Assembly: GCF_000233955.1 (NCBI RefSeq)
Contig: NZ_JH376581.1
Location: forward strand, 91,404 to 155,403
DNA: 64,000 bases
DNA from: Paraprevotella clara YIT 11840
Lineage (GTDB): Bacteria > Bacteroidota > Bacteroidia > Bacteroidales > Bacteroidaceae
Direction: 5' to 3'
Shown: piece by piece, positions 1-8,327 of the stretch
Position numbering within the stretch: position 1 is the stretch's first letter
Layout of the letters: the number at the start of each line of letters is the position of its first letter
Notes under the pieces: model-generated
What the model was told of the DNA's origin: nothing
Database searches by the model: none
What the model saw: only the letters and a program-made list of their open reading frames with translations
Translations under genes and position numbers: made by a program

Positions 1-242
1 TCAGCAGCAGTTCGTCGGAATTTCCGACAGACTGAATCTTCTTGTAATTCTAGGCTTTGAAAAATGTTTTGCAAATGTTCTGCAATTGTTGAACGCCCTT
101 TATCAAATAATGTAGCTATGGCATCTTGAGTAAGCCAAAGTGTTTCGTCTTGATATAAAACCTCTATTCCTTCTTCTTTACTTTCTAATTGAAATATAAG
201 GAATTCTACAGTACTATTATGTATTTGAAGTTTTTTACACAT
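1..242 (-). CDS. RhuM-family protein, N-terminal part (runs off the left edge)
   Basis: The reverse strand from the ATG at 242 gives about 80 codons with no stop before the window edge. The protein has the N-terminal pattern of the RhuM (virulence protein RhuM) family: a short beta-rich start, then DETLWLTQDAIATLF, then an HLQNIF segment and an SVCRKF segment, which match the family's WLTQxxxAxLF, I..HI.NIF and SVxxxF blocks. RhuM proteins are DNA-binding-like proteins of unclear biochemical role, often found inside type I restriction operons and genomic islands. Here the start codon lies 2 bp after the stop of the preceding gene, so it is the third gene of the restriction operon. The C-terminal part is not visible. 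Confidence 0.8.
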   Translation of the reverse strand, partial: MCKKLQIHNSTVEFLIFQLESKEEGIEVLYQDETLWLTQDAIATLFDKGRSTIAEHLQNIFQSLELQEDSVCRKFRRTAA

Positions 243-244
243 GA

Positions 245-1033
245 TTAAATATATCCCATCTCTTGGCAATAATCTGCGATAGTTTTCTTAAAATGCTTAA
301 GTTTGGTTTGATATCCGCGATGTTGAGTTATTAAACCACTTACACTCATTTCATTACAAACTAACAATTCATTTACTGATAATTTAAAACTCTGAATCAT
401 ATATTCTGTCAATAAATCTCGCGCTTCTTTATAATCTGAAAATTCTCCTGCACAAAAACTTATTAAGATTTCAGAATACCATTTTCGTATTGATTCATTC
501 ATACACTTATGAATATTTTTCATTGAAGACAATATACTACTGACTTTTGCATCATAACCATCTTCTGTAAGAATATTGAATTTTCCTGATGCATGTGCCA
601 TATCGTTACGTGCATCTACTAAATCACTAACATTTGCAATTTGAGATTTATCCAAACATATAATCTTAAAAAGTTTTGCGATATCTTTTTCCGGTAATAA
701 ACTATATGCAAATATTGAATTAGCATCTTCTATCTTCAAGTCTTTCTCTCTGCCACTATATGGACGTGCAAAAACAATTACATCTTGATATCTGTCAGGG
801 ATAATTTGACTAATTTGCCATGCCGTACAATAAATGTAAGTCATATAAAGCAGATGAACACCAAAATAGGCAAATTGATACTGCTCATATTTGTAATTTA
901 CGGCAATTAAATTAGTTACATTATTGACATAGCTATTTATATCTTCTTCATCATCTGGATTGATTGGAAGATAATTCAATATTTCCTGCAAATATGGGAC
1001 TTCTGTGTAGTCAATTTCTTCTACCATAATCAT
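245..1033 (-). CDS. Unrecognised 262-aa protein with a HEPN-like RNxxAH motif, inside the R-M operon
   Basis: I do not recognise the family by full-length similarity. The protein is mostly helical-looking, with an aromatic-rich stretch around residues 50-75, and no signal peptide. Around residues 140-148 it carries ARNDMAHAS, which fits R-N-x-x-A-H, the Rx4-6H signature of HEPN-fold RNases (R142, H147), with the polar residue after Arg that those enzymes usually have. Its start overlaps the stop of the R-M-S gene by 4 bp (ATGA) and RhuM begins 2 bp after its stop, so all three are co-translated. By analogy with PrrC and RloC, which accompany restriction systems as anticodon nucleases, it may be an RNA-cleaving or regulatory partner. 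That is inference from one motif and the context. The base composition is AT-rich like the rest of the operon. Confidence 0.7.
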   Translation of the reverse strand: MIMVEEIDYTEVPYLQEILNYLPINPDDEEDINSYVNNVTNLIAVNYKYEQYQFAYFGVHLLYMTYIYCTAWQISQIIPDRYQDVIVFARPYSGREKDLKIEDANSIFAYSLLPEKDIAKLFKIICLDKSQIANVSDLVDARNDMAHASGKFNILTEDGYDAKVSSILSSMKNIHKCMNESIRKWYSEILISFCAGEFSDYKEARDLLTEYMIQSFKLSVNELLVCNEMSVSGLITQHRGYQTKLKHFKKTIADYCQEMGYI

Positions 1034-3963
1034 TCACCCCAAACTTCGTTAATTTTTTGTTCTATTTTTTTTGTGAAAATAGAAACAATTTCTTCTGATG
1101 ACTTTATGAATGATAATTCTCTTTCAATTTGGATGACTGCTTCATTTTGTTCTTCAATAGAAGGACAAATAATATCCAAATTTTCCAAATCGGATTTGTT
1201 TACGCTTGGATACATTGCTTTACTCATTGCATCGCTTAGTTGGTTACCAACAAAGTCATCCAATAACGCATACAGTAGATACTTTCCGTTCACATTTTTG
1301 GGGGTCAAAACAGCAAAGCCTGTTGAAGCAACAAAGCCTTTAGTGTCAAAATCAACATAACTGAAAGCCTTTAGGTTCGGACGAACGGTTGACATTAATA
1401 TATCTCCCTTGTTCATTCCTCGTCTTGCTCTACTAGGAGCATCCTTCCCTTTTATTTTTTGAGATGTATCAACTTTGCCTGTACCGCTAGTAACAGAAGA
1501 AATATCAATATAAGTAAATGATTCTTCTCCGTATTCTCGTTCTGGATTTACAGAAAAACGATTTATCTCACAAATATCTGAAAGCTTTACAATATTACCA
1601 GTCTTAAACTTTGGCAAATGTGGCTCATAGTTTGACACAATAGATTGAGCACCGAAAATAATTTTTCTATATCCGTCAAGTTCGTCAACAATCTTTTGTT
1701 GAACTTCAACAGAAGGCAATGGGATTTTTATGGAATTAATCGTACTACTTATATTATTGATATTAGCACCTTGTGTTAATAGTTTAATCTCCTCTCTGTA
1801 TTTTAAAGATTTCAGCAAATAGAAAAATAGATATTGTGGAAGGCAACGTGATGTGCTTGTTCTAATAATTCCCATAAAACCTCCAGCATAATACTTCGTA
1901 TCCTGATCAATAAAAGCAACCTTTCCTACATGCTCCTTACTACCACTTGACATACATATAAAGATATCGCCTTGCCTTAATTGTTTTTCTGGAGCAAGAA
2001 TAATAGATTGATCTATATATATTTCTTTTATAACCTCTAATTCTCCTGATAATGTGATATTATCTGCGGGAAGTATAATATTAGATGTTTTATATGTTGT
2101 CTGTTGCGCTCTTTGATAATTTACTCCCCTTGTTATTGTTGCAATATCAGAAAAATCAACAATTTCATATTTTGAAGTAATATTTGGAGAGATTCGATAC
2201 CTGTTTCCTGCCAATATAAAAGAATTGCTACACACTTTATCCAATGGAATTATCTCAAATCCTACATTAGTCATTTCTGTAGATTGATCCTCATCTAATT
2301 TACGAAACTCCTCATATTTAGCTAAATCACTTGGCGTATCTAATTTACGACGATGATTATCTAAAGTATATCCGTCACTTTTGACATCAAAGTACCAAAA
2401 TTCTTTTTTCTTCTCTGATTTCTTTATCTTTTGATTTACTTTGGTTGCATATATAATATCTGTTTTAACACCTGTATATGGCAAGAATACTCCCTGAGGT
2501 AATGAAATAATACTTTGTAATTGGCAATTTTCCAAGAGGTATTCACGTGTTCTCGTTAAATCCTTTCTAAAAAGAAAGCCTTCAGGAACTACCAAAGCCA
2601 TTCTACCATTAGGAGATGTGCTATTTATTGCTTTCATACAATGTTGTACACAAATACTATCACCATTTGTACTTGGCAAGTCATACAATTCTCCATGTTT
2701 AGTTTTTTGAGAATAAGGCATATTTGCAAGGACTATATCATATCCGTAATGATACTCACTTCCATCATTATCTCTATATGTAGCTTTCCCGTCTATAGGA
2801 TTTGCCAAACTATCACGCATATTGATATTGCTATGCCCATCACCTGCCAAAATCATATTCATTTTGGTTATGCGTGCAGTATTAGTAATTTCATTGCCAT
2901 AAACCGTATGCTCCCGCAACATCTTTATATTGGCTTCGGTTCTCGCCATATTATTGTATATATAGCGAAAACTTTCTATTAAGAATCCACCTGTACCACA
3001 AAATGGGTCATATATGGTTTCCCCAATTTGGGGATTAACCAAACGTACCATTGTTTTTACAATGTGGCGTGGAGTGAAATATTCTCCTAAGTCATTTTTA
3101 GTTGCAGTTGAAGCTTTCAAAAAATACTCAAAGGCATCTCCCTTTACATCACTATCCACATCTGTAAGCGTTAGTGGGTCAAGCTTATCCATTATTTCTT
3201 TCAAGATACTTGCATCTCGAATCTGTAAGGGAGTAAATATATCAGTATTATATAATGAATTTAGTTTTTCATAAACCGTTTTATTTATATAGTCAATGCG
3301 AGTTGTAAAAGGAATATTTTTAATGCTATCCCAACTACATGCTGTTGCATCAAAAAGCGTTTTGATACCACTTTCTCTTTTGATTTGTTCGCTTTCACTA
3401 ATCAGTTTTAGAAATAGTATATTTGCAAACTCACCAAAACGTTCGATACCAGCACGCAATCCTTCCCCTCGTAACATATTGTTTGCTTCATCAAATATGC
3501 GGATTAGCTCTTTTCTATCATATTGAACCTTGGGACTTACGGTATTTACCTCATAAGTTGTCAAATACCGCAACGCAAGAGTTTCTCTGATAAACTCGTC
3601 TATTTCTTCCCCATTTAAAATAGGAACTCTATTGGCTTCTGTATGATATGCTTTACAAAAGACACCATCTGTAGCAAATACAAGTGGAGCATTAATTGCA
3701 CGGGCATAACTAATGCCTTGCTCCATTGCTGCATCAAGGCGAGTGCCTTTCTTTTTGGCCTCAATAACAATTAATGGTCTATCACTCTCATTTGAGTACA
3801 ACACATAATCAGGACGTTTGCCTCCGAGAGATTTGCGTTCTGCTTCTGTTTTGGGCTGCTCAAAGAAAACATTCTTATCTTTTCCGTTTAACTTCCATCC
3901 TAAATTAGTTAAAGCGGTATCAATAAGATTCCGTGTATCAGCTTCTAATGGCATTGTATTCAT
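1030..3963 (-). CDS. Fused R-M-S restriction-modification protein (type I-like / type IIG-like)
   Basis: A single 977-aa protein combines three parts. Residues ~10-130 form an HsdR-N-like PD-(D/E)xK nuclease domain (PDYVLY with D52, then VIEAKKK with E68 and K70). Residues ~150-530 form an N6-adenine methyltransferase of HsdM type: GEYFTPRHIV, SAM motif I DPFCGTGG at 319-326, and a catalytic motif IV that reads NMPY at 414-417 instead of the usual (N/D)PP(F/Y/W). Residues ~600-977 form an HsdS-like specificity region with two target-recognition domains (ATITRGVNY and CEINRFSVN mark their starts). There is no helicase/translocase domain, so cleavage is probably close to the site, as in type IIG enzymes. 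It is first in an operon with the HEPN-like and RhuM genes. The ATG at 3963 fits the conserved N-terminus. Confidence 0.9.
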   Translation of the reverse strand: MNTMPLEADTRNLIDTALTNLGWKLNGKDKNVFFEQPKTEAERKSLGGKRPDYVLYSNESDRPLIVIEAKKKGTRLDAAMEQGISYARAINAPLVFATDGVFCKAYHTEANRVPILNGEEIDEFIRETLALRYLTTYEVNTVSPKVQYDRKELIRIFDEANNMLRGEGLRAGIERFGEFANILFLKLISESEQIKRESGIKTLFDATACSWDSIKNIPFTTRIDYINKTVYEKLNSLYNTDIFTPLQIRDASILKEIMDKLDPLTLTDVDSDVKGDAFEYFLKASTATKNDLGEYFTPRHIVKTMVRLVNPQIGETIYDPFCGTGGFLIESFRYIYNNMARTEANIKMLREHTVYGNEITNTARITKMNMILAGDGHSNINMRDSLANPIDGKATYRDNDGSEYHYGYDIVLANMPYSQKTKHGELYDLPSTNGDSICVQHCMKAINSTSPNGRMALVVPEGFLFRKDLTRTREYLLENCQLQSIISLPQGVFLPYTGVKTDIIYATKVNQKIKKSEKKKEFWYFDVKSDGYTLDNHRRKLDTPSDLAKYEEFRKLDEDQSTEMTNVGFEIIPLDKVCSNSFILAGNRYRISPNITSKYEIVDFSDIATITRGVNYQRAQQTTYKTSNIILPADNITLSGELEVIKEIYIDQSIILAPEKQLRQGDIFICMSSGSKEHVGKVAFIDQDTKYYAGGFMGIIRTSTSRCLPQYLFFYLLKSLKYREEIKLLTQGANINNISSTINSIKIPLPSVEVQQKIVDELDGYRKIIFGAQSIVSNYEPHLPKFKTGNIVKLSDICEINRFSVNPEREYGEESFTYIDISSVTSGTGKVDTSQKIKGKDAPSRARRGMNKGDILMSTVRPNLKAFSYVDFDTKGFVASTGFAVLTPKNVNGKYLLYALLDDFVGNQLSDAMSKAMYPSVNKSDLENLDIICPSIEEQNEAVIQIERELSFIKSSEEIVSIFTKKIEQKINEVWGE

Positions 3964-4089
3964 ATGTCTTTTACAATCAAAATTATATATAATATCCCAA
4001 TATGCAAAAGTACTACTTTTATTTAGCTTATAGGTTATAGCTAACCATCTTTTTCCCTAAAAAATTAATCTACCGACTTTGGAGGTGAG

Positions 4090-4245
4090 ATTGTCCGCAT
4101 GGACGGCAAGGCTTTTCGGGCTGCTCAAATCTTTTTGAGCGGCAGAAAAGACATCTTGCTGTGCTCCTGCGGACACACTTTCGGGTTACTCCCGAAAGGT
4201 TTTGAGTTACTCAAAACATACCTTGCCATGTTCGGGTGAACATAT
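4090..4245. other. Dense cluster of nested hairpins upstream of the R-M operon
   Basis: This non-coding stretch contains many exact inverted repeats: GTCC/GGAC at 4093-4104; CTTTTC/GAAAAG (4112-4117, 4145-4150) around GCTCAAA/TTTGAGC (4123-4129, 4134-4140); CTTTCGGG/CCCGAAAG with loop TTACT (4178-4198); immediately after it GTTTTGAG/CTCAAAAC (4199-4217); and TGTTC/GAACA (4229-4242). Long-range complements also exist, for example GGCAAGG at 4105-4111 with CCTTGCC at 4221-4227, and GTCCGCA near 4093 with TGCGGAC near 4168. The layout suggests a multi-branched RNA or a single-stranded-DNA-processing site. I cannot assign it to a known class. The wider interval 3964-4669 holds no gene that I believe. 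Confidence 0.6.
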
Positions 4246-4418
4246 ACGGAAATAGCGGTATAACCCTCCTTGCTATAATCAATATCTTCATTATACCGAC
4301 TTGACTAAATGAACACACTGTACCCTCATTGCAGAGTGTGCAGAACTGTGGCTATATTTCCTGTACTTGCCCAACCCTAACTCCCCATATATTATTTTTC
4401 CCTTTCGGTCGGAGGGTG

Positions 4419-4608
4419 GCGGAGCGGTCGTTTCCGTTTTCAAAGGCTTTTCTTGCATGGGGCGGTCGGAAGCAAGGTTTAGGGGAAGAATACTACCCGA
4501 AGAATGAGGGTGGAGATTGTTCCCCTAACTGCATAGCCGCCTGACCTTGAAGCCGACAGAAAGCCCCGTGCTTACTTTGCCTTTGTAAACGGAAATGATT
4601 GCTCCGCT
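4419..4608 (+). repeat. 29-nt imperfect inverted repeat, possible long RNA stem
   Basis: The arm at 4419-4447 (begins GCGGAGCGGTC, ends TTCAAAGGC) is complementary to 4580-4608. Of 29 positions, 25 are Watson-Crick pairs and 3 more are G-U pairs if the plus strand is transcribed, leaving one T-T mismatch. On the minus strand the same three positions would be A-C mismatches, so the pattern favours a plus-strand RNA stem enclosing about 130 nt. A 71-codon open frame (4329-4544) runs through the left arm, but it has no recognisable features and I do not treat it as a gene. Confidence 0.55.
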
Positions 4609-4669
4609 TTCCTCTGAAAGAGGAATAAACCCTGTATCACCATATCAACAGGATTGTTTGTTGATATGA

Positions 4670-4951
4670 TTATTCTTTATAGGTTTTAGCAACAGAAGAT
4701 ATATCAAATGTTATACTAAGAACATCTTTTACTTGCCTTAACCGATGAAATTCTTTTATCTCATTTTTCAGTTCTTGATGTTCCTTACAATACTCATAAA
4801 TGCTTTCTATTTCTTCATCAGGAATAAATTCGTAGCTACTGAATCCGTTATAATCCTCATCGATATAAAATATCTCATCTTCTTCAAGCCTATCAGGCGC
4901 ACAGAAAAAGAATCCTGAACACTTCTTGATGAGGTGGTCAGGATTTCTTTT
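4670..4951 (-). pseudogene. 3' remnant of an unknown gene, no start codon
   Basis: The reverse strand has about 93 open codons ending at TAA 4670-4672. The protein looks genuine: it includes CAPDRLEEDEIFYIDEDYNG, a charged helical part around FIPDEEIESIYEY, and ends DISSVAKTYKE. No in-frame ATG/GTG/TTG gives a sensible start. The frame meets a stop at 4952-4954, only about 17 bp before the interspersed repeat at 4971 begins. The simplest reading is that the 5' part was lost when this junction formed. I do not recognise the family. A 67-codon frame on the same strand (4807-5010) crosses the repeat and is rejected. Confidence 0.5.
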
Positions 4952-4970
4952 TTATGGACATCAAAAGCCT

Positions 4971-5318
4971 CTCTCCTCCCTACCAGAGTTTTCCCAAAAA
5001 CACCTTTCATCTTTCAGGCTGTATGACAAGTCTCTTATTACCTTGTAGTTACAAGCTGAAAGATGTTCCAAACATCCTTCAGCTATGCTTCATTTCGTTC
5101 TGCGGCGAACGATAAATCGTTCGACTGAGAACGGAAAATCGTTTGGCTGAGAATGATTTATCGTTCGGCTGAGAACTTTTTACCGCCTTCCGCAATGAAA
5201 GGAAGCTGAAAGATGGACTCCTTATCCTTCATTCCGTAACACATTATATGAAAGCCATTTACCATACATCCTGAAAGATGAAAGGTGTTTTTGGAAAAAC
5301 CTTGGTAGGGAGAGAATG
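4971..5318 (+). repeat. Palindromic interspersed repeat, copy 1
   Basis: Non-coding element of about 350 bp with ~50-bp imperfect terminal inverted repeats. The left end reads CTCTCCTCCCTACCAGAG, then CACCTTTCATCTTTCAGG; the reverse complement of the right end reads CTCTCCCTACCAAGG, then the same CACCTTTCATCTTTCAGG. The centre (5105-5177) contains three near-tandem units of the type AATCGTTCGGCTGAGAA, partly self-complementary (CGAACGATAAATCGTTCG). Flanking sub-repeats such as CATCCTTCAG and GCTGAAAGATG occur on both sides. Related full copies lie at 21880-22215 (inverted) and 63550-63870 (same orientation). There is no transposase; it resembles a MITE or REP/BIME-like element. Confidence 0.8.
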
Positions 5319-5321
5319 AAG

Positions 5322-5369
5322 AAGGAGGATACCTTCATACGGCTTCTGCCATTCAAGTGTATCCTCCTT
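5322..5369 (-). terminator. Possible terminator of the PI-PLC-like gene
   Basis: An 11-bp perfect inverted repeat, AAGGAGGATAC / GTATCCTCCTT (5322-5332 and 5359-5369), encloses a 26-nt loop and lies 68 bp past the stop of the minus-strand gene at 5437. On the minus strand it is followed by a pyrimidine-rich, moderately T-rich stretch. It sits immediately outside repeat copy 1. Confidence 0.45.
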
Positions 5370-5436
5370 ATTTACCAACCGGCTTGACTTCCGTAAGCCC
5401 AATCCGGCTCGCCTATGCCCAATACCGGGAGCAGCC

Positions 5437-6894
5437 TTATTTACAAACGACCTTCCGCACCTTACCGTCTGGGAACTTCACGATGCAGACCGTACCACGA
5501 CGAAGAGCATCCAAACGTTCGCCGGTGAGTGAGAATATCTGACAATCGTTTCCTATATACTCAGCCTGTACCGCATGAATGCCCGATGCCTCATCAAATT
5601 CAGCCTGAGCTTTCTCCGCATCTTTCTCGATTTGCCTTATAATCCTATAAGTCCCGATATAATCGACCGTATAACTTTCCGTGAACAGCCATCCGGCATA
5701 TAAACTGTCGATCTCATATTTTTGTTGATCGATAACGTCCTTTGCCGCAGCCAATTCATCCTCAAATTCGGCGGCCACGTCCGCACATTCGGTTGCAATA
5801 CTCTCTTGAGCCTCCTGCAACTGCTCATAAAGCTTGTCTATCCGTTCCAAAGCCTTGTCGTACACCGTCTTATTTCTACGTTCCAACCATTTGTAATTGT
5901 TGGCAATCAAGGTATCCACCAACTCGCGCCCACGCGTCAGGTACTTTCCATCCACCTCGTTAGGACTCCTGTCCACACAATAATCCATCAGAATAACTCC
6001 CGTAGGCCCCGCTTCATGCGTCTGCAAATACTCTATAATAGCCGCATTCGTGTAGGTCGCATTCTCACGATAGCCATTCGCCATGGATATCGACCCGGGA
6101 TAAGCCGATGCAAAGTTAAACACCCACACCACGTCCGACTCGTCTTTTGTCACATGTTTCGTACTATGCTCCAGCATCTCGGTTACCGCGCTTACCTTCT
6201 TGGCCACACCTCCTTCGCTATCTTTCGTATTGGCATAATCCTGCACCCACAAAGGAGATTTATAATCCGATGCCGCGCTCTCCCCTATGATACTGCAAGA
6301 AGACTGTGCATTCCAGTCCAACCAACCGCACCAACTTTGGAAAAAACCGCCTGTTATCGGTTTGCCGGCATATTGGTCACGGCTCAACAGCAAGATCTTT
6401 CCCCGCATATCCCCCACCGTCAAGTCCCGCCGGAACGGAACGAAATAGTCCTTCAAATCCTCACGCGACAATAATTCGCGCAACATGGTTTCGTATTTGG
6501 TTTTGTCACTATCGTAACCGGAGGCATACAAACAATGGATCACCGCAAATTCGGATGGATGCTCCTTCAACGAATCCCGCAACAGGTACAAGGCATCGTC
6601 GAAACGAAGATTGGTCACAGCAATCCCATGGTTGATATTCAGATAATCGCCTTTAACTTTCGGACGGAAATCGAAAGCACGGATTCCGATAGACCACTGC
6701 GTGGCCACATCTATATCTTGACATTGAGAGTAGGAAGCCAAAGTAACCCCATTTCCCGTAGCGGCATCATGCGTTCCGGGAATAGAAACTTGGGATACAA
6801 AAAGGTTGTCCGGCAGACGTTTCATCCAATCTCCGGCTTTCACATGGACACTCATGCAAAGCATCAGTAATGAAGTAAAGTAAACGTTTCTCAT
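5437..6894 (-). CDS. Secreted phosphatidylinositol-specific phospholipase C-like protein
   Basis: 485 aa. A signal peptide (residues 1-20, ending VHVKA) precedes a PI-PLC X domain: VSQVSIPGTHDAA with catalytic-type H42 and D43, GIRAFDFRPK, and LNINHGI with the second catalytic-type H89. Bacterial enzymes of this family cleave phosphatidylinositol or GPI anchors by intramolecular transfer. Residues ~340-430 form a long charged, Glu/Ala-rich predicted coiled coil, which bacterial PI-PLCs usually lack. The last ~45 residues (QIFSLTGERL, then PDGKVRKVVCK) resemble the C-terminal sorting/beta domain seen in Bacteroidales secreted proteins. A TACATTTG promoter box lies upstream at 6952-6959. Substrate cannot be inferred. 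Confidence 0.85.
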   Translation of the reverse strand: MRNVYFTSLLMLCMSVHVKAGDWMKRLPDNLFVSQVSIPGTHDAATGNGVTLASYSQCQDIDVATQWSIGIRAFDFRPKVKGDYLNINHGIAVTNLRFDDALYLLRDSLKEHPSEFAVIHCLYASGYDSDKTKYETMLRELLSREDLKDYFVPFRRDLTVGDMRGKILLLSRDQYAGKPITGGFFQSWCGWLDWNAQSSCSIIGESAASDYKSPLWVQDYANTKDSEGGVAKKVSAVTEMLEHSTKHVTKDESDVVWVFNFASAYPGSISMANGYRENATYTNAAIIEYLQTHEAGPTGVILMDYCVDRSPNEVDGKYLTRGRELVDTLIANNYKWLERRNKTVYDKALERIDKLYEQLQEAQESIATECADVAAEFEDELAAAKDVIDQQKYEIDSLYAGWLFTESYTVDYIGTYRIIRQIEKDAEKAQAEFDEASGIHAVQAEYIGNDCQIFSLTGERLDALRRGTVCIVKFPDGKVRKVVCK

Positions 6895-6951
6895 GATTCT
6901 TAAAATTTAAAAGGTTCCTAAAAATTGTTTTTCTTCCTCTTACAAAGGAAG

Positions 6952-6959
6952 CAAATGTA
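6952..6959 (-). promoter_or_regulatory. Promoter -7 box for the PI-PLC-like gene
   Basis: Reverse strand reads TACATTTG, matching the Bacteroidota -7 consensus TAnnTTTG, about 58 bp before the start codon. No clear TTTG is seen 19-21 bp further upstream. Confidence 0.45.
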
Positions 6960-7046
6960 TCCAATATCAGAATGAAAATCAGGAGAAAAAAACGGGGCAA
7001 AAGCTCATTTTAGCATAAAATAACACAAAAAGGTAAACTGAAGCTC

Positions 7047-8327
7047 TCACACTTTCACCACCAAGACCTCATCCAGATTCGTTGTATAACGTCGCGAAAC
7101 GTATTGCCTTTCCGAAGCATATTTCTGTCCGGTCCCCAATGCTGCCACTTTCACCGCGTTATGCCCGTTCTTACGGTTTATCTCGTCAACAGCCCGTATC
7201 AACGCCCTACGCCTTCCACGATCCAACTTATCAAACAAATCCGTCTGGACCGCTTCACGCGGCGACAAATCCCAAACGATAACGCCGGCTTTCTTGTAAT
7301 CGAAATGCCCGTCATACGCATGCAACCGCAACGCTTCCAAAGCCGCATGTACAATTTCGGCCGTATCCTGTGTCGGTACAGGCATACGTACCTGTTGATG
7401 GACCATATTGCCGGGAACATCCGTCCGGAAACGGCTGGTATAAGCAAACACCGTGACCTGTCCGCAACAAGTGCCCTGTTCGCGCAGCTTACGGGCACAC
7501 TCCGAAGCAAAACAAGCCACGGCCTCTTCCAAGACATGCCATTCGGACAGTCCATGTCCGGGAAAACTGCGGCTCATGCAAATGCTTTTTTTATAAGGCA
7601 GGTCGTCCAAAGCAATGCAACTCTCGCCCTGCAACTCACGCCACGTGCGGACTCCGGCCACGGAAAATTCATGGCGTACCCATCCTTCGGAACGGCACAC
7701 AAAATCCCACGCCGTACGGATACCATGATATTCCAGAGCCTTTTGCATGCGACGCCCTATCCCCCACACATCACCGACCGCAAACCTTCTCAATGCCTTC
7801 TCGCGCTTCTCCTCCGTATCTATCAGGCACACTCCCTCGTATGCCGGATAACGTTTGGCGTATTTGCTAGCCATCTTGGCCAATGTCTTGGTCCCGGCTA
7901 CCCCCAACGACACGGGTATCCCCACGCCTTTTCCAATCTTGCGCACAATGTCCCGGCCGTACCCGCGCAAAAACTCCGCATCCCCCATCCCTGTCAGGTC
8001 AAGTACGGCCTCATCCACACTGTAAATGTCCAACCGTGGCGTATAAGCCGAAAGCAAAGACATCACACGCCGACTCATGTCGCCATAAAGTGCAAAGTTA
8101 CTGGAGAACACCGCCACCCCATGCCGAGCCACCACGTCACGCACCTTGAAAAACGGTTCTCCCATCCGGATGCCCAAAGCCTTACTCTCATTACTCCGCG
8201 CAATGACACATCCGTCGTTGTTGGAAAGCACCACTACAGGCTTGTCCCGCAAATCCGGACGGAACACCCGTTCGCACGACACAAAGAAATTGTTGCAGTC
8301 CACCAACCCGAACACCGCGCCCTTCAT
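7047..8327 (-). CDS. umuC: Y-family translesion DNA polymerase UmuC
   Basis: 426 aa, the usual length for UmuC. The palm contains FGLVDCNNFFVSCERVF with metal-binding D10, NNDGCVIARSNE, and YSVDEAVLDL with D105 and E106. The helix-hairpin-helix region (VWGIGRRMQKALEYHG) and the C-terminal little-finger/DUF4113-like part follow (TTNLDEVLVVKV at the end). It is the catalytic subunit of error-prone polymerase V, activated by cleaved UmuD and RecA. Its ATG overlaps the umuD stop by 4 bp (8324-8327), so the two are translationally coupled. Long open frames on the opposite strand are shadows of this gene. Confidence 0.96.
   Translation of the reverse strand: MKGAVFGLVDCNNFFVSCERVFRPDLRDKPVVVLSNNDGCVIARSNESKALGIRMGEPFFKVRDVVARHGVAVFSSNFALYGDMSRRVMSLLSAYTPRLDIYSVDEAVLDLTGMGDAEFLRGYGRDIVRKIGKGVGIPVSLGVAGTKTLAKMASKYAKRYPAYEGVCLIDTEEKREKALRRFAVGDVWGIGRRMQKALEYHGIRTAWDFVCRSEGWVRHEFSVAGVRTWRELQGESCIALDDLPYKKSICMSRSFPGHGLSEWHVLEEAVACFASECARKLREQGTCCGQVTVFAYTSRFRTDVPGNMVHQQVRMPVPTQDTAEIVHAALEALRLHAYDGHFDYKKAGVIVWDLSPREAVQTDLFDKLDRGRRRALIRAVDEINRKNGHNAVKVAALGTGQKYASERQYVSRRYTTNLDEVLVVKV

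Noticed and set aside
4329..4544. 71-codon plus-strand frame between the hairpin cluster and the broken gene
   Set aside because: No domain, no promoter, and it runs through one arm of the 29-nt inverted repeat; more likely non-coding.
4971..5318. CRISPR array in the repeated core of copy 1
   Set aside because: Units are near-tandem, partly palindromic and without regular unique spacers; no cas genes are present.
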